The notes: generated by a model from the letters alone, not told the origin. Positions 21,501 to 31,087 are shown, numbered from the stretch's first letter. The stretch: 32,292 bases of DNA from Actibacterium sp. (GCA_016278325.1 JADQCB010000022.1:1-32292), one strand, 5' to 3'. Made by a program: numbers and translations.

Positions 21501-24500
21501 GCCGTCGTGCATCCACGTCGCGGCGCCAGCTTGTGCCATGCCCTTACCGGGACCGAAGCCGGCAGCGGTATCACCCTCGACGAAGGTGTTCGACCGGCCG
21601 CCCGCGCCCGACAGGGCGGCGACGCCGGCGACCAGGATCTCGCTGTCGCCGTCGCGCAACGCATCCGCCGTCACCGTCAGATCGCCACCGGTGATCTGCG
21701 TGCCCTGCCCGACATGGGCGGTCACGTCGTGGTTGATCTCGGCTTTGGCCAGCATCGCCGCGATCGACAGGCCGCCGCCCGATCCGCCCAGGCTTCGCGC
21801 CTCGGAATAGACATCCGCCTCGGCGCTGACCTTCGTCCCGGCTGCCCCGATCACAAGCGTGGTCGCCTGGCCGGAGGCGCTGTCCGCCGGCCCCGTCCCG
21901 ATCCGTGCGAGCGTCTGGCCGGTGACCGCCGTCTGGGCATTGGATCCCGCACCGGCAAGCAGGCCGACCGCCGCCCCGGTAATCTCGGCATAGGCATGCC
22001 GGTCGGCCTCGGCGGTGACGACCAGACCACGGGCCTTCACCGACGAACCCGCATCCACGATCGCCCGTGTGTCGCCCGAGATCGACGCGTCCGACAACGC
22101 CGCGGAAACGCCCAAGGCGCCAACGGTCACCGCCGTGGCCACCGTGTCGGCATGGTCGTCGGCAATCGCCTTGACGATGACAAGCCCGCTGCCGTCAGCG
22201 GTGCCGGTCGCCTCGACCGTCTCGCCGGACACGCCGATCAGCGCCTCGACATCGCGCGTCACGGCAGCGCTGTTGCCGGCGGTACCGGCCGGCGCATCCG
22301 AATAGGCGCCCAGCCCGGCCCCCGTCGCAAGACCCACCCCGACCGAAACCTGTTTGCCATCGGCATCGGCGAAACCGTCCGCTAGAACCGTCACATTGCG
22401 ACCGGTCACTGTCGAATTGCCCTGGATTGCCGCGCGCAGGAGCCCGCTGACTTCGGCCGTCGCAAGCATGACCGAAATCGACACGGCCCCGACCCCGGCC
22501 CCCTGCGCGGTTGCCGAAACGGTGCTGTCGGACGAGGCATCGACGCTCACGTCGCCTTGCGCCGTCGCATTCGAATCCGCGATGAGCGCCTTCACGTCGC
22601 TTGCCACGACGGCAGAGGCGCCGACCCCCGCGCCGGAGATGGAGGCCGGCGAAATCGTGATCGAGGCCGCGGTGCCACGCGATGTCAGCACGTCCTGATC
22701 GGCATCGGCCGTCACGCTGATGTCGCCCGTGGCCCCGACCGTGCTGGACCCGGCGATCTCGGCGGTCACGTCCCGGTCGATATGATTGTCGATGACGACG
22801 GCGGCGACACCGAGCGAGGCGACGCTGAACGAAATCGAGACCCCGACCGCCTCGCTCTCCAGCGTGGCGGTATCCTCGGCCTGAAGCCGCACGTCGCCCG
22901 TCGCGGAAACGTCGCTGTTGACGATCGCCGCATCCACCGACCCCTCGACGCTGTTCTCCACCAGCACCAGCGTCCCGGTCAGCGTCAGAGAAATCAGGGA
23001 AACCGCCCCGGATAGTGACACGGCAACCGTCTTGTCGTCGATGGTCACGTCCGAATCCGCCCGCACCCGCACATCGCCGGACAGTTTGTCGGTGGTTTGC
23101 GTATCCTGGTCGGGTCCGGTCGCCTCGACGGTCGAATTGGCGATCCGTGCGGCCAGCGTCGAGCCGTGGGTGTTGTAGACCCCGGCGCCGGCCAGCGCGA
23201 CCGAGACCGAGACCCCGCTCTTGACGTCCAACGCGAGGCTGAAGGCAAGCGACGCCGCCACCGCGACCCCGTCGATCGACGCGTCATCGCGTGCATGGAC
23301 ATCGATCGCGCCGGCCGAGATCCGCGGCGGGGCCTGATCGGTCGCGCCGCGCGAATCCACGATTTCGGCGGTAATCGTATTCGTGATGCTGTTATCGACA
23401 TATCCGCCCGCCCCCGATATGGCGACCGCGGTGTTTGTGCCGATGCTGATCGAGGCCGCCGCCCCGACCGAGATCGTCTCGATCGACCCGGTGGCCCGCG
23501 CCTCGACAGTCACGGTTCCCGCCGCCTCGATCGCGGAATCCGAGATGCGCGCGGTGACTTCGTTGGCGATCTTGTTGACGCTCACGAAAGCGGCGATGTT
23601 GATCGTGACCCCGGTCTGACCGAAGGTCAGGCCGATCGCCGCGCCATCGGCGCTTGCGAAGATGTTGGCCTGGTCGTAGGCCAGCACCTTGATGGCCCCG
23701 GCCTTCTCCGACGCCGTGGCGCCGTCGATGGTGCTGTCGCCCCTGATCTCGGCAACAACGGTGTTGGTGATGTCGTTGAACGCGAAGCCGCCGGCCAGGC
23801 CAACCCCCACGGCCGTGCTGCTCGGAGAAATCGCAGCGCCGCCCGCCACACCGATGGCGATGGCGTTGATCGTCGTGTTGGCCGCATCGGCAGAATAATC
23901 GAAATCCGCCAGACCCGAGAGCTGACGCTGTGCATTCTCGGCCGTGGATTCCAGCGTGCTGGCGCTGATCGTCACGTCCCCGCCCGAGCGGATGCCGGAC
24001 TGGTCGAGCCGCGCGATGATATCGTTGTCGATCTCGTTGACCGAGACCGATGCGGCAACGCTGCCGGCAACGCCGGTCCCGCCGCCGCTGAGGGCCAGCA
24101 CGAAGGACCCGGCCAGCGCGAATGTGTCGATGGTGGAGCCGTCCTGCGTCAGTATTCGCGTATCGCCGCCGCCGGTGCTGGTGAAGGACGACCCGGTCAG
24201 CGACGCCTCGGTGGCGAATGCAATGTCGCTGATCGCGATGCTGCCCGCGCCCGAGAAGCCGACCGAGGTTTTTGTTCCGATATTCGCCGAGACCGAGACG
24301 CCCAGCACGAACGTGTCGATCTCCGCGCCCGAGATCGCCCCGATTTCAAGGTCGCCCGCCGCGCTTTCCAGCGTCGAATCGTTGACCGTCGCGCCGACAT
24401 CGGGGCCCGTCGCCCCCGCCAGCCCTTCGATACTGTTTTTCGCAACCGCGATCCCGAGAGAGACCGAGGCGGTCGAGTTCAGCCCGATGGCGATGCCGAC

Positions 24501-27500
24501 ACCGCCGGCATCGGCCCTGATCCGCGCCCCGTCGGTCAGCCCGCCCGTGACAAGGATGCCCTTGTCACCCGCCGTGATTTCGGCGTCGTCCACATCGGCC
24601 AGCGCACGCAGGCGCAACCGGTTGCCCGACCCGGTTCCGGCAACCGCGATCGCCGCCTGTCCCATTGCCAGGCCGCCCGCGCCGGCGATGGTCAGCGCCT
24701 GGATCTCGGCATCCATCCGCGCCGAAATCACCACGTCCTTTTCGGCCGCGTTTGCGCTGGTCCCGGCGGTGATCTCCGCACCGTCGACATCGGCCATGAC
24801 ATCGGCGGTCAGGTTGTTGACGGCGACCGAAAGGCCGAATGCCCCGGCGGCCTTCTTGCCCAGGGCTAGCGCGATGCCGAATCCGCCGGCATCGGCATCT
24901 ATCGTGGCACGCTCGACGGCGGCAATCTCCACCTTGCCCTTCGCGGCTTGCAGCGTCGTGGCGCCCGTGGCCTCGGCCCGGACCACCGTGTCGATCGTGT
25001 TGACCGAGACCGAGCCCGCCCCGCCGACGGCAAAGCCCTTGCCCGCCCCGCCGGCGATCGAGACGGCGACGCCATAGGTATAATTCTCGATCTGCGAGGT
25101 GTCGTCGGCGCTGATCGTGATGTCGCCGTCCTCGGCGATGATTTCCGCGTCGCGCGCCCGCGCGACCACGTCGAACGACTGGCCATCATTGCCGATCTCG
25201 TTCACCGAGATCGCGACGCCGACCGCGCCGCTGTTCGACCTGGACACGCCATTGGCGAGCGAGAAGGCAAGCGCCCCCGAGATCGACAGGATGTCGGGGG
25301 CCGCCGTCGCCCGGATCGTCGCCGAGCCGGCGGTGAGCCTGGCCTTGGAGTCCGAGAAATACGACCGCACGGAGCCCTTGATCAGGTTGACCCCGACCGA
25401 GATCGCGACGCCCACGGCGTTCGCCGAGGCCGGCCCCTTCGTCACGGCGGCGCCGAGGCTTCCGGCGAGCGAAAAGATGTCGCCGCTGCGATAGGCGTCC
25501 ACCTCCATCCCGTCAGAGAGGTCCATTTCGGTGCCGAGCACCTGAGCCACCGTATCGCCGGAAAGATCATTCGCACTGACAGCGCCCGAGATTCCGACGC
25601 CGGTCTGCGTGCCCGACCCCCCAACCTGGCCGGTAGAGACCGCGATCGCGAAAGACCCCGAGACCGAGACGATCTGCGACTCGTTGTTCGACGTGACCTC
25701 GAGCGACCCCGCCTTGACATGACCGGCCTCGGCGATCGAGGCGCGCGTCGTGTCATAGACGAAATTCAGCGCGACCGAGCCGGATACCCCCACCCCGACC
25801 CGGGTCGGGTTCTCCAACGGCTGCTCGCCGAACAGGATGCCCAGCGACACGCCGTCCAGCGGATCGCTGGTTCGGTCGGTCGGCGGATTCGTGCTCTGAA
25901 CCGCGCCGGCGATGGAAAAGCCCCAGATCGCGCCGTCATTGATCGCACGGACAGAAAGACCGCCCTTCAGGTCGAGGTTGTTGGCGGTGCCGATCGCATA
26001 CTGGGCCTCACGGTCCGGATTGTCGGGGCCGATCACCGCGCGGGTATTGCGCGTGATGTCGTTGACCGCGATCGAGACGCCGACGCCGACGGATTCACCC
26101 ATGAACAGCCCGCCGGTGACCCCGATATGCGTATCGAGAGAGCCGGCATAGAGCCGCGCATCCCAACCCGACACATGCGCCCGCTCGCCCAGCTGGACCA
26201 GCGTGTCGCTGTCCTGCCAGATGACGGAAATCGTGCCGCCCACGCCGAACCCCGAGTCGGATTTCGCGCCGGACTGGGCCAGGCCCAGATTGAACAGCGC
26301 CTCCTCGGCCTTCATGTTGAAGCCGCCCGACCGGCCGGTATGGATGCGCGCGCCATTCTCGACGATCGAATGGGTCGTGTTGTCGATCAGCTTGACATAG
26401 AGCGTGCCGCCGATCCCGCCCTTGCCGCCCGAGTTGAATGAGGCGCTCGGCTTTTCCAGGCTGAACGGCTTGCCGCCATCGAAGGCGCCGCCATTCTTCG
26501 AAACATAAAGGTCGCTCAGACCGATCGACCCCAGCGAAAGGCCGAAGATGCCGGCCATGTCGATCTGCTGCTGATAGGTCGTCGCCTCGACCGACACGGT
26601 CTGTTCCCCGGCAAACGGATCGGTGGCCGGAACGAAAGAGGTATCCTGGTTGATCCTGGCCCCGTCCTTGACCACCGCCTTGGCGGTCGTGTTCTGGACC
26701 TGGAAATTGATCGATCCGGCGATCGAGACGTTGTCCGCCGACGCGGTGGAGGCAGACCAGGAATTGAGGAACCCGGCCAGCCCGAAAGTGCTGTTCACAT
26801 ACTGAGTGATCGCACCGTACCCTTCGGTCTTGAACAGGTCGACGGCCTCGCCCGCCGTGGTCGGCAGGAACTGGTCCGGCGCCTGCGCAAAGGGATAGGT
26901 CACCCCGCCGATCACCCGCGTCGCGCGCTTGGCGTCGAGATTCGCCCCGCCGAAGACGGTCGCGGTGGCATCGTTGTTGGTAATCGAGACGATGACCGCG
27001 GCGCTGACGGTGTTCGGGGCGCTGGTCTGGCCGGTGTCGTTCTGCTCCTGCGGCTCGCTGCTCGACTGCGCGAAATTCTTGACGACATGCGTCGTCTCTG
27101 CCGTCACTTCCAGATCCTCGCCCGAGCGCAGGACGGCCGTCGGATGCACGTTCGTCGTCACGTCGTGATCGTTGTACTGGAAGGCCAGCGCGACCGCGGC
27201 GTTAAGCGCATTGGGCGCGGCGCCGGCCGCCTGCAACGCGGAATTCGTGGCGGCGGCTGTCGTAAGGCTCGACATCAGGCCCGAGAAGACATTGCCGATG
27301 ATCGACCCGGTGACGTTATAGCCTGCCGGGCTGTCCTGCGCTGTGCCGTCCTGCGAACTCAGCCCGGCGCCGGATTCCGCCGCCGTCTCGGCCTCCAGCG
27401 TGGCGCCGACACCGACCCCGGTGGCAAAACCCGGGTCGAGGATATGCGCCGCGCTCAACGTGAAATCGTCGCCGGCCACCGCCCCCAGATCGATCGCGAC

Positions 27501-30140
27501 GCCGGCGCGCGCCTCGTTCTCGGTCTCGGCAAGCTGGATCGTCTGGCCGTCGGCACCCACGCCCGTGCGCGCCCCGCCATCGAGGTTGAACTGGTTGGTG
27601 CCGGCAATGACATAATAGGTCTGCCCGTCCACCAGCCCGTCGATCGAGGATCCGGCGCCGGCATGATAGACCACCGCCTGCCCCAGCGGGAAAGTCTGGT
27701 CGAGCAGGGAAAAGGCCGTTCCCGATCCCGTAAACGCACCGTTCGGCAGGGCGATCTCGTCGGTCGCGGTGTCGACGGCATCCGCGCCGAACGTCTTGTC
27801 GTTCGTGGCGGGGTAAAGCGGATCGCTCGCCGTGCCGTTGAATTCGACGAGGTCGATCTCGGATCCCTGGAAAACGTCGTCCTCGAAAGCCGCGAGCCTG
27901 ATGTAATGATCTTCTTGCCTGGATGTTGTCGGATCGTCGGCGTCCTTCAGGACGTAATAGCTCGCCCCGTCGACAAGCCCGCCGATATTGTTGCCGCGGC
28001 TCGACGTGTAGGTAACGACATCCTCGGTCGCAAGGGCGTTCGGCCCGACAAAGATCTCGTTCGTGTCGAGATCGACATAACCGCGCTGGCCCGGCCCCAC
28101 GGTCGGGTCGAATTCCAGCTTGACCACCGCGCCCGGCCGGTCATGGCTGATGACCGTTCCACGGATATCGGTCGTGACCTCGGCATCGGAGAGTTCCACC
28201 GCAAGCGTCGCGCCGACGGCACCACTGGAATAGAGACCCGATGATGCCGAGGCGGAAGAATCCACATCGCCCCCCGCCTTGAGATTCGCGGTCAGGCCCG
28301 CCTCAACCCGCGCCGTCTCGGCCAGGGTCAGTTTCGAAATTAGCGTGGATCGCGCCACCGCAAGCGCGAGCGCGACCTGCGAGTTGGAGTCCACCGGCAC
28401 GACACCGAGCCCGGTATCGGTCGAGGCGGTCATGTTCGCGGTCGATGAAGCGTCCGAGGTAACGACGACGAACCCGTCGGAAGAGATCGAGGCACCCGAC
28501 TTTATGTTGACCGTCGAATGTGCGGTGGAATCCGCCCAGCCCAGGCTGGCAAGCTGGAAACCGGCCGAACCCGTCGCATTGGTGACGGCATCTGAATAGA
28601 TGCCGACCCCGGTCGTACCGGTGATCGTGGCATTCTCGCCCACATCGACGCGCGCATCGGTCCTTTTCACCAGCACCGAGAACGGGAATTGCAGCAGCGA
28701 CGTCACCTGCCCCAGAAGCGGGCCGATAAGGTTGGTGTCCAGCGCGGTGGAAATGCCCAGTTGTTCCTTGTAGCCGCGCTCCTGCGCCTGCGCGATCAGA
28801 TAGACACCGCCCGAGGTAATGCTGGCCCCGTCGCCGATATCGACCGCGGCGGTCTTTGACGACGGGAAAATCGGGGACAGGTTTTCAAGCTCGGCCGTCC
28901 CGATTCGGCGGCTGCGGAACTCGACATAGGAATTGCCGGTGCCGTCATCGGCCTGGATGCTGACGTTGTCGTTGACGGTGATCGTCTCGGCGATCACCTG
29001 CATGGAGCCGTCGCCCAGATCGATATCGCCAGAGAATGTCACCCCGTCCTCGCCGCCATCGGCGGTCAGGGTTTCCGCACCGTCGAACTCTCCGTAGATC
29101 TTCAGATCGGCCGAGAAATTCGCCGACAGGCTTTGCACGTCGAGCGTGTCGGACCCCGACCCAAGGTTGATCGTGAGAGAGCCGGTCGGGTTGTCGAACG
29201 TGATGTTCTCGAAGGTAGGGACAAGCCCGCCCGTGCTTCCGACATAGAGCTGATCTGCGCCCGCGGCACGCAGCACGGCCGTATCGGCCTTCCCGGACAG
29301 GTCGATCACGACATCGTCTGTCGCCCCGTTCATAGTGATCGGTTCGAGCCCGACATAGCGCAGCGTGCGGCCGTCGATGTCGATTTCCCCGTCATGGGCG
29401 TTCTCGGCACGGAAGGCCACCGCCGAAAAGCCCTGCGCGATGTCCAGGCTGTCGAAGCTCCCGGCGCCGCCGTCGATCGCGATATCCCTGGCCAGATCCG
29501 ACGTCGAAAGGGCAAAGCTGTCATCGCCCCGGCCGCCGCGCAGCACCTCCATTCCCGAGAACTCGATCGTGACCGATCCGGCCTCGGCACCTTCGGCATC
29601 CGTCACCGTGATCGTCGCCACGCCCGATGCCCCGGTCTCGTCGACCTTGCGGATATCCCACGCGGTGTTGGCCCGCCCCCCGTCCTCAAGCGGCCCGTTG
29701 ACCAACTGCAGGGAATCCTCGCCGCCCGCACCGGCCACGTCCAGGGCCGGAAGATCGCCGCCGGCGCCGATCGTTTCGAAGAACGACCGCGCATCGATGA
29801 CGATATTGTCGCCGACATCTCGCCCGGCGACGCGAACCGATGCGGAAACCGGCACGCTATCGGCGCCGCTGAACGCCTGCGTGACCTGGGCGCCGCTGGA
29901 ATTCAGCGCGCGCATTGCCGTTTCGCCGCTGGACCGCAGCGCCTCTATCTGCAGCAGATCGCCATCGGTCCCCAGCGCATCCGCAAGCGAAACGGTGAAA
30001 TCCGCGGCCAGCAGGATGCGCGGCTCCAGCTGCTCGATGCGAATCTTCCGCGCGCTGCGACCGGCCTGTCCGGCGGCTTTCGTAAAACGTGAATGGCTGG
30101 CACGACGACGCGTTGCGCCGGGAAAAAACGGAAAAGACAT
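5979..30140 (-). CDS. Giant LEPR-XLL domain surface/secreted repeat protein (8053 aa)
   Basis: One frame runs unbroken for 24 kb. I chose ATG 30140 (MSFPFFPG) because AAGGGA lies 7 bases upstream (30153-30148); an ATG 11 codons earlier has no such site. The N-terminus is basic and has no classical hydrophobic signal peptide; LEPRILL is at residues 38-44, the mark of LEPR-XLL proteins. Then follow: a unique region (to ~400); an Ala/Gly/Val-rich array of tens of repeats (~405-3165), probably beta-solenoid; modules with GLxDGxxYYV-type motifs (~3165-3730); haemagglutinin-like and acidic repeats (~4570-5390); Calx-beta-like strands (~5400-5980); RTX repeats (~6325-7070); five DUF11-like repeats (~7190-7860); and a TPGFWKNN end domain. 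I noticed one cysteine (Cys4375). Mass is about 0.8 MDa (estimate). The likely role is adhesin or cell-surface matrix protein. The flanking genes look like its export machinery. Family is firm; function is inferred. Confidence 0.93.
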   Translation of the reverse strand: MSFPFFPGATRRRASHSRFTKAAGQAGRSARKIRIEQLEPRILLAADFTVSLADALGTDGDLLQIEALRSSGETAMRALNSSGAQVTQAFSGADSVPVSASVRVAGRDVGDNIVIDARSFFETIGAGGDLPALDVAGAGGEDSLQLVNGPLEDGGRANTAWDIRKVDETGASGVATITVTDAEGAEAGSVTIEFSGMEVLRGGRGDDSFALSTSDLARDIAIDGGAGSFDSLDIAQGFSAVAFRAENAHDGEIDIDGRTLRYVGLEPITMNGATDDVVIDLSGKADTAVLRAAGADQLYVGSTGGLVPTFENITFDNPTGSLTINLGSGSDTLDVQSLSANFSADLKIYGEFDGAETLTADGGEDGVTFSGDIDLGDGSMQVIAETITVNDNVSIQADDGTGNSYVEFRSRRIGTAELENLSPIFPSSKTAAVDIGDGASITSGGVYLIAQAQERGYKEQLGISTALDTNLIGPLLGQVTSLLQFPFSVLVKRTDARVDVGENATITGTTGVGIYSDAVTNATGSAGFQLASLGWADSTAHSTVNIKSGASISSDGFVVVTSDASSTANMTASTDTGLGVVPVDSNSQVALALAVARSTLISKLTLAETARVEAGLTANLKAGGDVDSSASASSGLYSSGAVGATLAVELSDAEVTTDIRGTVISHDRPGAVVKLEFDPTVGPGQRGYVDLDTNEIFVGPNALATEDVVTYTSSRGNNIGGLVDGASYYVLKDADDPTTSRQEDHYIRLAAFEDDVFQGSEIDLVEFNGTASDPLYPATNDKTFGADAVDTATDEIALPNGAFTGSGTAFSLLDQTFPLGQAVVYHAGAGSSIDGLVDGQTYYVIAGTNQFNLDGGARTGVGADGQTIQLAETENEARAGVAIDLGAVAGDDFTLSAAHILDPGFATGVGVGATLEAETAAESGAGLSSQDGTAQDSPAGYNVTGSIIGNVFSGLMSSLTTAAATNSALQAAGAAPNALNAAVALAFQYNDHDVTTNVHPTAVLRSGEDLEVTAETTHVVKNFAQSSSEPQEQNDTGQTSAPNTVSAAVIVSITNNDATATVFGGANLDAKRATRVIGGVTYPFAQAPDQFLPTTAGEAVDLFKTEGYGAITQYVNSTFGLAGFLNSWSASTASADNVSIAGSINFQVQNTTAKAVVKDGARINQDTSFVPATDPFAGEQTVSVEATTYQQQIDMAGIFGLSLGSIGLSDLYVSKNGGAFDGGKPFSLEKPSASFNSGGKGGIGGTLYVKLIDNTTHSIVENGARIHTGRSGGFNMKAEEALFNLGLAQSGAKSDSGFGVGGTISVIWQDSDTLVQLGERAHVSGWDARLYAGSLDTHIGVTGGLFMGESVGVGVSIAVNDITRNTRAVIGPDNPDREAQYAIGTANNLDLKGGLSVRAINDGAIWGFSIAGAVQSTNPPTDRTSDPLDGVSLGILFGEQPLENPTRVGVGVSGSVALNFVYDTTRASIAEAGHVKAGSLEVTSNNESQIVSVSGSFAIAVSTGQVGGSGTQTGVGISGAVSANDLSGDTVAQVLGTEMDLSDGMEVDAYRSGDIFSLAGSLGAAVTKGPASANAVGVAISVGVNLIKGSVRSYFSDSKARLTAGSATIRATAAPDILSISGALAFSLANGVSRSNSGAVGVAISVNEIGNDGQSFDVVARARDAEIIAEDGDITISADDTSQIENYTYGVAVSIAGGAGKGFAVGGAGSVSVNTIDTVVRAEATGATTLQAAKGKVEIAAVERATIDADAGGFGIALALGKKAAGAFGLSVAVNNLTADVMADVDGAEITAGTSANAAEKDVVISARMDAEIQALTIAGAGGLAMGQAAIAVAGTGSGNRLRLRALADVDDAEITAGDKGILVTGGLTDGARIRADAGGVGIAIGLNSTASVSLGIAVAKNSIEGLAGATGPDVGATVNDSTLESAAGDLEIGAISGAEIDTFVLGVSVSANIGTKTSVGFSGAGSIAISDIAFATEASLTGSSFTSTGGGDTRILTQDGSTIDTFALAGSFVLALSGGGTGVAGSVAASVSVNEIDNDIIARLDQSGIRSGGDVTISASTLESTAENAQRQLSGLADFDYSADAANTTINAIAIGVAGGAAISPSSTAVGVGLAGGFAFNDITNTVVAEIRGDSTIDGATASEKAGAIKVLAYDQANIFASADGAAIGLTFGQTGVTINIAAFVSVNKIANEVTARISDSAIEAAGTVTVEARATGSIETISVGAAASISIGTNTAVAISGAGGYVDNSITNTITAEIVDSRGATDQAPPRISAGAIDVHARDDASIDGVAVAASLAFSLALDVKSGVSVSVALAGAGVYNTHGSTLAARIANSTVEATGPDQDTQTTDKLSGDVRVRADSDVTIDDKTVAVSLSGAVSLISLTLTGTLVLVENSVEGSVDAAIVNSDVSATGDVRLQAEDTATLESEAVGVSISFSVASLGVAAVVIDNHIDRDVTAEIAGSSTVGATGDISVTADADQDVLTSRGTAASITISPASISGAGVGASAVVASDVKALIADSNATAQGDVSVDASSDSTVSATAQGAGVGAVSISVMLATAEVSGLLRAAIQGNSTVTGRNVTVLADGFADADGKQVSVGVGLATGAGLGAYSDAPAGTAGNSAAVTRDVEALIGVSGETVEATGTADGSGLVIVKAIADDHADTVATAVTVGALGVSAALSDASISGDTRAIVDAGSSVKARGLVVTAEADRHAYAEITGAAVGLLAGAGSNAQTAVTGQTLARIGTGPADSASGQATTLVIGAAGTKVSAEADVYSEARSLGGSGGGLSIAAMLAKAEINHDVTAHVGQGTQITGGDLTVTADALRDGDSEILVAGVAALSGAGGRSNTFVEGDTAAGFGPGKGMAQAGAATWMHDGGNVSIVAKESNDAYSWAHGGAGGGIAVAVLLPTATVDGALTAHVGAGSSIEANSLAVSAASTKRSAKADLLVVGVAVGAGSGAKGVAYVGSRNDTDKATTQAWIGDNAVVTTTADISVTSDTGRDYASVTGEVGAGGGLAVAVLVADVDLSVSSRAWLGEGAQVSGRNLDVAATSQAATYSDTLVASGAIAGGRGSNVDAYTWTDTAAFLDDGAIARMTGDMNVTANNIVGEAKAKGSAYGGGGIDIGAVQTDARADNDVEAFLGDGARVLAADVTVGATASEGAADEPSDVVTMNGTTDTVGFERHGLQEGDAIVLTGAGAADGPYTVMEVAGQTPDPTDNFRLGAALSIDAAQGFDASAARLPIRNAPASISSIDEAAGQIRFASAHNLATGDAVESDFATDGTAYVRIIDAFMIELYDTKSQAEDTGSQSGKLDILAPRGVDTAADRIYVGPGIALFTGQRVGYDAGSNSKVVDAAQNYYVRVVDNALGGIELYTSKSDAENGTGAPVALETSTGMHRFYAVAPEGAAQVDPLSDTIRFAYRHNFSDNDQIVYVPSGDAIGGLSQQSYKVRVVDDFTIRLANSDFNAATDRLTFEGDDVSSGVIDPGAMPFAAGDLVTYSNTGAAKAFNGALVDTRGNGTEPDVDGEGDLITEDNNEIYLGTDADRNGVMETHDFQTGDLVIYSAEATEGTAQPIDGLRAGRGYYVIKVDDFRIKLAKTLDEAKGVYDENGDVVTPVTPIEIAAVPDTYDNRTVHSFIKATDLAIAGLRQGVTYRVAEAATDTALADGFRLLDADGNAVTFSGVRNVQLDSGVFVPVTLGYSNRLERVEVDIGAPTKGRHEFRLDLDALPGNPTDQPGMGLENEEGVPVRDSVFVGFDGRTKSEARGGGGGLFELSLPTADLTVNSQAQAFINADLVQATGDVTLFSLADSKADMTVSNAAGGVLKVGESKGTVTVTMRSTTAVGQLARITESDSTGTSHHGLSMGSGGNDTANEPAAVVQADSVTIEAAGNYRQFAQSDFETTTSVVADGGGLIAGAGAYNTANVTAYTFSVVGDGAEIDARTVDVTANLGIVPALENFSRGLGGDLKVNNYVRAEAGGLFGGTRAEIDSTIDIHSGVLIEGHLASGHDPLTDGTLIHARRGADFETDAAQIDFDNNARAVFWGIGAGTKDIDPTVRYKALVDGDAGTTVFAAPRLSYQTMHPADLPVDALRSDPIYPFLAVYGAVDAGSTDDVGFRVGRSSEYGEDDDYIAERAGIEWDSDIEISMGPSPELVVDPDGNVVRAINVKLKDENGDFGFRQIGTPAYYTNAAGEKVIEVADIAPSNVGEVVMWASNARITQDSDIASPGKYWTELRVLRGFDEVRLTNLSDFDLVVNRIDMINETARAKVYLVDQDGSASAMKFAIKEGYGDPLVDIRNLGAGDILLSGTNENGAAIENPLGETRILNTGGDILTDGAVIRTNTMGDGDRVRRFADTEFMPWAVDRTEIELCIGSAGAQELVRTDGANWADMRIAARDLIRIGDEVHQVAQVDGNVLTLTRASNLATGTAVRTVSLFHGIDAISGDVGTAANAVQVQLVRQANEDESIYGASGDRLWMDLGLRIRTGMTADVATVTAGVIAAATEATLSLRNAQRENETVDGPGVKVDGDGVDDGTYRSFFYPDRGVLSLGAGAGYSPDAHRLATTTWDFDLVEAGSRITMTGLSTTDGQLLDASDAQTVRIVSNTNILRGDGDGNGAHYIDAATNGDIALTEIDAVLAGDLDDLRVGRIASSAGDVTLSAPRGILDSDPSDGTPDPFDVSGVNIDLTADRGGIGTDADFVETDLLDSVNRSAVKGTLTARAPLTIRLGETAGDMRVNRIDSEQGDVTLTARSGGILDSNGGAGEDDNVTGRHIDLVAAGGAIGAPSDDLDIDSGVPGDFTGRVTADGQFGIYLTETANELNLLLARAADGDVRLTVPDTGEVPTLPRGRPLAATDPAEDLNFLVDGARRVEQGVLQSLSRAAVDAAGSVALWVGDDVAMPQNAIIIAGTGVTMQVDTTRMGAARSASDADPDFGSNVDLHGQIATRGDQNGERFVLQSGDDVDLVTLNDLQLDTQGFIRTAGQEDEIVVNTLRTMTTTRADGLRDTLDLDGQGDTDVYVVNTTGTYGAQRDYVINVLDTGAPDNGADILSITGSDEADVFLLRRITSIAARTTSDPAFVALMHADPDGSDRSLDNAIGQAQTGDERPAAVQRINYDRAVNGRLKVFGLGSADLFAVDGNSAITSLDGGGGADRFQIGQLHGVADPANPDGAPFHLNPAPGDMPPDVIRTTRGYLTTGALQPLLAQGGDGNDSFTVYSNKAEIRLEGDAGNDLFIVRAFALGDENFDPIIDQFSIAGRNIINTGTGEDQVRYNMNAPVSIDGGTGFDKVVILGTEFGDAFVIREDGVFGGGLNVSFDNVEVLEVDGLEGDDEFFVQSTRIGLAVRLIGNLGSDVVNVAGDVTKSISSASLEGQSAVINHGVISDGSYRGLTAEGVELTVAGESRGPVEIREVDKDGNEDGRTIVREGGSGDRYEISLNEAIKAGTRVYVTVSAARSPNDETAFDPTEAPRVRIDRNGDGVPDGGDSILLGTASGDFQDLVPVNGADEEIPTRDVVLVFDHTNWSQAQSVWLAAAEDTREEGARTVVVSHSVIAVAAPGGDPAASIYDGLAVRNVEVTVQDNDRPDIVLAHDGFDTRVLEGPEGFTDRVGVSLSRAPEAGSTVTVSLAELLAPDADAQLTFSSPTLSFDATNWDDVQWVTLTAIDDARPEDPRGLQIEATVTSAGSVFDGVAPARLGVKILDNDAPDVVVTESAGDTLITNNTNDDYTLRLTKAPEPGEDVTIALLSDGQGRVQSAVDTVTGDDRLLHDVDVGRFEEAQLFTGPVTFDGDTIHRTDLGSFLDAGVEIGDRITVSGGGANDTGVETALTVKNVFADRIVFETADFTAASMSGVTLSLATVDGLFNGGVVFGDSPIGDTITRTDGGSWLADGFLPGHRIRVGAGPNAGTYQIALLELDGQGREFLRLVPDDSLVAGTGAARVARIADAVRFDASNWAREVRVTVTVNDDYTLPPDLRDKMSFAARPHLLTAIQGPLSVEGGVTGADRSLAPAIILPGETPGEAVGIGPQPDEAAQIDVLNIFDDGSQEDKSGVLTSTGLTGFGMAIDLTFPATGFGEPATIPGGISWGTQQLDADGNFVTDPVRSSIEVLNIMMGQGDDSLRVDGTLQPTTHGQGGETAIHGGLTMIHGGGNRIGANGLAGGDTIMVEGGGGAGSLLVVYGDTSQDGVFYAGDPEDTKGRNFGEKPFPPFTAAHLADIRSHFVLPVADPFLVAGRDAILTHAQMAGALTVNAGARSITAQSSWFEAGFRAGRQIAVAGAGGNDGLYRIAEISADGRTLILEGGGTLVSGVFEAGVEAGVEAGKITAYGGANDDVIIGSREGDHLAGGGGDDRILGRGGIDQIWGDSGFNVDPFGDLTVYADDSLGLAQKRALAGPVLSVPVAGARLSESGDLMLVGEDRIRAGAGDDIVFGDHGRIDVTEPPLRIRTTAYEVIVEIASSQIDTGGDDVIFGEAGRDILVGGANRVDAAGARGGDRIDGGSEQDLAFGDNVTLRQRPDSGPLPSQDARVVRLAASNIYNRDGSANVDRATLFADPRHAGAPWTRFAITDLYHDTAYQARNDGQFGDDDIAGGASHDKIFAQLGDDTVQGDGAILPVRVAAGRGPDGHLVHVPSFEEETDGDDYVEGGGGGDVIFGNSGQDDLIGGSSSLYTLVRPDQRPDGADIVFGGAGLQIAINELGSGADSTSGDPADHGRDADTILGDNGDIHVLVDAAGAFLQFAYDTQPDIGNDPAATDAPHPRGDVRLIPRAVRLLDYTAGTDTGSLGAGDLLFGEDGDDVIRAMTGADVAYGNGHDDRIQGGTGDDRLFGGTGEDGIVGDDGVIRVSRNGLSEPLNGILAESEQTISIPGPWTGAVVDLAGYLKVTVDAILPGQGGDDIVYGGQGDDFLHSGAGQDAISGAEALEPFYLDTRAIAQAPMIHDPATGILTSFYDRGTGAYQSFYDPDDPRPRIERFFLNFQTFDASGTLIEDGKDSIFGGIGHDVLFGGTGHDRLFGGWGDDYLQLDDNLGTNGGRNDTSDSALAPQATGGAADFGFGGGGRDVLIANSGTDRMFDWTGEYNSFIVPFSRFGAPTINRMPSPHTVEFLLDLAEATGAGTTRADAYDVIAMVTPKDPEWGDQHGAPRDPQPGNGRGDHDSMGGPEDDRLRAPLQTAAGSTPTGNGDAVTDDPVARIDVEKAINAARPHDPTDAEDADTALDAALLPVGSEAIWTYLVHNNGSEDLRRVELLDTGDDGVTFRPVYVEGDADGDDVLDMGETWLFTSEGAHRHVVTSGLYSNLATVTARAGRGVTVSDEDANYHIGRIDVPPPQVDLEKAINAVDPFNPTAAEDADTGPGPVVTAGERVRWTYLVANTGSTEVTIDRLIDDAGTAATASDDREPDYVAGDADDDGTLDAGETWLFELFGTATTGDYVNEATVQVSDTFGRQASDSDLNHHRGVELPVGISIEKAINAVDPLNPTVAEDADAPGGPELFVDDNVTWTYLVKNTGQVALENVRLRDDAGTALDTSDDFSPGKVSGDTDDDGLLDVGEIWLFRATGTVTSGAYVNVGHVVAVDAQGTSVTDSDLAHYTGIPVPEPAQIDLEKAVNAADPWAPTDAEDADDTPVSVEAGSTVVWTYLLRNSGSASVTLDRATAITDDAGTPGDVTDDFNPAYVAGDSDDDGILDAGETWLYRAEDVAPTGDYENIAVAAGTGPQGAPVTDSDNARITGEVDAVRLVKAVNALDVTAPTELEDANAGTGPLLVEGTNLVWTYLVTNEGTREIVLDKATGVIDDAGTADDTADDFAARYVGGDSDRDGRLDTDETWLFTSEGVVDAKVEQGAYGNAAAVFAGIDRSVTDTDLAHHHGVAKGDAAGLTPGFWKNNADKHGASAWPRTADGTLIFSPDQTLGEIFDIPESYGLRDVTLVDALGLKGGGENALIRHAVAALLNATQTKIAYNATALDIVNRTEAALASGHKGEMNALKNDFAGWNEQGADVNQHGESSSYLDIVSRSEIHVPWLLADFSTAATDDYLVYDETTGAFVPPATLTGSTFTI
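6570..8580 (-). repeat. Five DUF11-like ~135-residue tandem repeats in the giant protein
   Basis: Each unit opens with a version of [DL][VL]EKA[IV]NA followed by P(T)xxEDAD, then WTYLVxNxG, a DDF/DxGxxxxxxxY block, GDxDxDGxLDxGETWLF and a closing DxNxxHxxG. Opening motifs map near 8547, 8136, 7734, 7326 and 6924, giving spacings of 402-411 bases. The GDxDxDGxLDxGE segment resembles a calcium-binding loop. Such beta-sandwich repeats commonly form stalks of surface proteins. Confidence 0.8.
8930..11170 (-). repeat. RTX (haemolysin-type) calcium-binding repeat region
   Basis: Clusters of the GGxGxDxxx nonapeptide are scattered through this part, for example [13 protein letters not shown] near 11090, [12 protein letters not shown] near 10860, GDDDIAGG near 10380, [10 protein letters not shown] near 9680 and [18 protein letters not shown] near 9090. 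They come in short runs separated by 40-100 residue spacers, unlike the long uninterrupted runs of classical RTX toxins. RTX repeats fold on binding extracellular calcium, supporting export from the cell. This feature normally goes with type I secretion. Confidence 0.85.
11176..11211 (-). repeat. 12-bp tandem repeat coding EAGV units
   Basis: The unit CCGGCCTCGACC is present twice exactly (11176-11187 and 11188-11199), with a third copy differing in the last two bases (11200-11211). On the minus strand it encodes [11 protein letters not shown] just before the RTX region. The unit length is a multiple of three, so copy-number slippage would keep the frame. Confidence 0.85.
12200..13940 (-). 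other. Calx-beta-like / DxDxxxP beta-sandwich region of the giant protein
   Basis: Three related segments end or pivot on acidic turns: [10 protein letters not shown] (near 13390), [12 protein letters not shown] (near 13030) and [10 protein letters not shown] (near 12235). Each is preceded by strands containing a FDxTNW or FDASNW motif (near 13570, 13180 and 12280) and a V.L.A..D run. This is the pattern of Calx-beta and related calcium-stabilised extracellular beta-sandwiches. Boundaries are approximate. Confidence 0.6.
13990..16430 (-). other. Haemagglutinin-like and acidic repeat segments of the giant protein
   Basis: Between about 16430 and 15700 there are repeated GDVTLxA / GGILDS / GGIG motifs ([45 protein letters not shown]), similar to filamentous-haemagglutinin beta-helix turns. 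Between about 14960 and 14000 there are acidic turns ([36 protein letters not shown]), each followed by hydrophobic strands and resembling degenerate RTX-type turns. Both types are typical of exported repeat proteins. Confidence 0.55.
18950..20650 (-). repeat. Block of GxYYV / HNLxTGDxV modules in the giant protein
   Basis: Modules here pair a segment like IRFAxxHNLxTGDxV with a segment such as xGLxxxxxYYVxxxDxxxIxLxxTxxxA. Examples are [25 protein letters not shown] (read across 19950-20090, quoted only in part), [19 protein letters not shown] (near 19370) and [16 protein letters not shown] (near 19770). At least five copies can be read. A similar pair is found far away at 27420-28110. Confidence 0.7.
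20640..28930 (-). repeat. Long Ala/Gly/Val-rich repeat array, predicted beta-solenoid
   Basis: The protein repeats a pattern of roughly 55-100 residues: N.I.N.V.A.I..S.I.A.GDV.I.A..., then a short D/E-containing linker, then a small-residue run such as GVAVSIS or [10 protein letters not shown]. Matching N.I.N.V.A.I..S anchors occur near 24020, 23765, 23570, 23378, 23155, 22937, 22770, 22590 and 22430, so spacing varies from about 160 to 255 bases there. By eye the array holds roughly 25-35 units (not computed). It is interrupted at about 27420-28110 by a different module type. The alternating hydrophobic/polar pattern with conserved Asn and Gly suggests stacked beta-helix rungs. Confidence 0.75.
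27420..28110 (-). repeat. Inserted GLVDGxxYYV module pair within the solenoid array
   Basis: Two copies of a module lie inside the solenoid array: one with [27 protein letters not shown] and a strand pair (about 27870-28090), the next with [31 protein letters not shown] and GQTIQLAET (about 27500-27780). They match the modules at 18950-20650 in motif order, suggesting dispersal by internal duplication. Confidence 0.65.
28930..30008 (-). other. Non-repetitive N-terminal region of the giant protein
   Basis: Residues about 45-405 follow the LEPR-XLL motif. They contain short acidic turns ([55 protein letters not shown]) separated by hydrophobic strands, a pattern close to degenerate RTX or haemagglutinin turns. 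No membrane segment is seen. Confidence 0.5.
30009..30029 (-). other. LEPR-XLL motif (LEPRILL) at the N-terminus of the giant protein
   Basis: Residues 38-44 read LEPRILL, followed by AADF. Ahead of it is a 37-residue segment with many Arg/Lys and no long hydrophobic stretch. LEPR-XLL is a recognised N-terminal signature of very large bacterial surface proteins. Its place at the end of a basic leader makes it a candidate export or processing signal; that role is inference. Confidence 0.85.
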
Positions 30141-30207
30141 AATACGATCCCTTGCCAACACCCAGCCATACAAGAGCCAATGAACGCATGACCAATCCGA
30201 AAAAGCT

Positions 30208-30232
30208 TAGACAGCAAAGGGCTTTTTGTCTA
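30208..30232. promoter_or_regulatory. Inverted repeat TAGACA-N13-TGTCTA, possible operator
   Basis: TAGACA (30208-30213) and TGTCTA (30227-30232) form a perfect 6-base inverted repeat around a 13-base spacer, which itself contains AAAG (30216-30219) facing CTTT (30222-30225). It lies midway between the divergent genes and overlaps the weak plus-strand -35 candidate. It could bind a dimeric regulator controlling both units, or be an RNA hairpin in one transcript. No regulator gene is in the window. Confidence 0.35.
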
Positions 30233-30244
30233 GCCTCGGGAACG

Positions 30245-30259
30245 CCCCGTATGCCGGGG
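30245..30259 (+). other. Small hairpin in the sapC-like 5' leader
   Basis: CCCCG (30245-30249) pairs with CGGGG (30255-30259) around a 5-base loop (TATGC). It lies about 45 bases before the sapC-like start and may be a leader structure. The stem is short and there is no T-tract. Confidence 0.3.
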
Positions 30260-30289
30260 TCGCATGGTGACGGATTCATGGTTTCCCGA

Positions 30290-30304
30290 AGGAGAACAAT
30301 GTAG
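30290..30304 (+). promoter_or_regulatory. Ribosome binding site with adjacent start-stop ATGTAG before sapC-like gene
   Basis: AGGAG (30290-30294) is followed 4 bases later by ATG TAG (30299-30304), a minimal start-stop pair directly abutting the real ATG at 30305. The real start is 10 bases from AGGAG, at the long end of normal spacing; the start-stop ATG is at the short end. Confidence 0.5.
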
Positions 30305-31087
30305 ATGGCAGTTCAACAATTGTTTTACAAAACAGCGGTTCCGGTAAACGCGCAGAGGCACCTGGATCTCTCGGTGAAGACCGGCAATACATATGCTTTC
30401 GCAAATGAAACGAATTCCGTGCCAATCACCGCGGTCGAGTTCGGCATTGCCGCCGGCGATCATCCGATCGTCTTCGCCGGCGCGGGGGAAGAGCTGTTTC
30501 CCGCCGTCGTCGTCGGAACCCGCGACAACGAGAATCTCGCGGTGGATGCCGACGGCCAGTGGCGCGATACATACATCCCCGCCTTCGTCCGCCGCTACCC
30601 GTTCATCTTCTCGCTCGATGCCGAGAAAAACACCTTCACCCTGCTCATCGACGAAGAGTTCGAAGGCGTGAACCGCGACGGACGGGGTGAGCGGCTGTTC
30701 GATTCGGAAGGCAATCAGACGACCTATCTTCAGGGCGTGCTGCGCTTCCTGCAAGATTACCAGGCCGGCTTCGCCCGCACCCAGGCATTCTGCAAGCACC
30801 TGAAGGAGCTCGATCTGCTGCAACCGATGCAGGCGCAATTCTCGCTCGCCGCCGGCGAAAAGCGGACGCTGGGCGGGTTCCATGTCGTCGACCGCGAGAA
30901 GCTCAAGGCACTGTCGGACGAGACGCTCGGCGATCTCGTTCGCAAGGACGAGCTTGAATGCATCTATCTTCATCTTTCGTCGCTGCGTCATTTCCGGCGC
31001 ATGCTGGAACGCGCGCAGCCCGCCGCCGACCCCGCGCCCGAAGAGCCCGCCCTTGAAGAAACGACCGAACCCGCCGGGAGCGCGTGA
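30305..31087 (+). CDS. SapC family protein
   Basis: This 260-residue protein aligns by eye along its whole length with the SapC family (PF07277). Family blocks include PITAVEFGIAAGDHPIVFAG (residues ~40-59), ENLAVDADGQWRDTYIPAF followed by VRRYPFIFS (~76-104), LLIDEEFEG, RLFDSEGNQTTYLQGVL and FLQDYQAG, LLQPMQAQFSL, GGFHVVDREKLKAL and LECIYLHLSSL. The last ~25 residues are an acidic, Pro-rich tail. There is no signal peptide, so the protein is probably cytoplasmic or attached to secretion machinery. SapC was named from the S-layer locus of Campylobacter fetus; its biochemical role is not settled. Here it is divergent from the giant LEPR-XLL gene and 4 bases upstream of an HlyD-type adaptor, which supports a part in surface-protein export or assembly. 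The identification is strong; the function is inferred. Confidence 0.9.
   Translation: MAVQQLFYKTAVPVNAQRHLDLSVKTGNTYAFANETNSVPITAVEFGIAAGDHPIVFAGAGEELFPAVVVGTRDNENLAVDADGQWRDTYIPAFVRRYPFIFSLDAEKNTFTLLIDEEFEGVNRDGRGERLFDSEGNQTTYLQGVLRFLQDYQAGFARTQAFCKHLKELDLLQPMQAQFSLAAGEKRTLGGFHVVDREKLKALSDETLGDLVRKDELECIYLHLSSLRHFRRMLERAQPAADPAPEEPALEETTEPAGSA

Larger units (their letters stand above)
30141..30304. promoter_or_regulatory. Divergent intergenic region between the giant gene and sapC-like gene
   Basis: These 164 bases are visibly more AT-rich than the flanking genes and must drive both divergent units. A candidate minus-strand promoter for the giant gene is TTGGTC (30195-30190), 17 bases, TGTATG (30172-30167), about 25 bases before the ATG. 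A weak plus-strand candidate is TTGTCT (30226-30231), 18 bases, TATGCC (30250-30255). Both match consensus poorly, and alphaproteobacterial promoters are often weak matches, so positions are tentative. Confidence 0.4.

Noticed and set aside
8682-22385. Very long plus-strand open frames opposite the giant gene (8682-13562, 13995-17852, 17883-22385)
   Set aside because: They are in exact codon register with the minus-strand gene, so their stops would need TTA, CTA or TCA codons in it, which are rare in this GC-rich DNA. Their translations are Arg/His/Asp/Ile-rich and match no family, whereas the minus-strand frame gives clear repeat domains.
6570-28930. Repeat arrays as CRISPR or mobile-element repeats
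   Set aside because: The repeats are protein-coding, in frame, diverged and of protein-domain length; there are no short identical direct repeats with unique spacers, and no transposase or terminal inverted repeats.
24948-30092. Further plus-strand frames opposite the giant gene (24948-26441, 27087-28244, 29133-30092)
   Set aside because: Same in-register antisense effect; no ribosome binding sites, domains or plausible composition.
30141-30173. Upstream ATG at 30173 for the giant gene, adding 11 residues
   Set aside because: No ribosome binding site precedes it, while AAGGGA lies 7 bases before ATG 30140. The longer start would also overlap the candidate -10.
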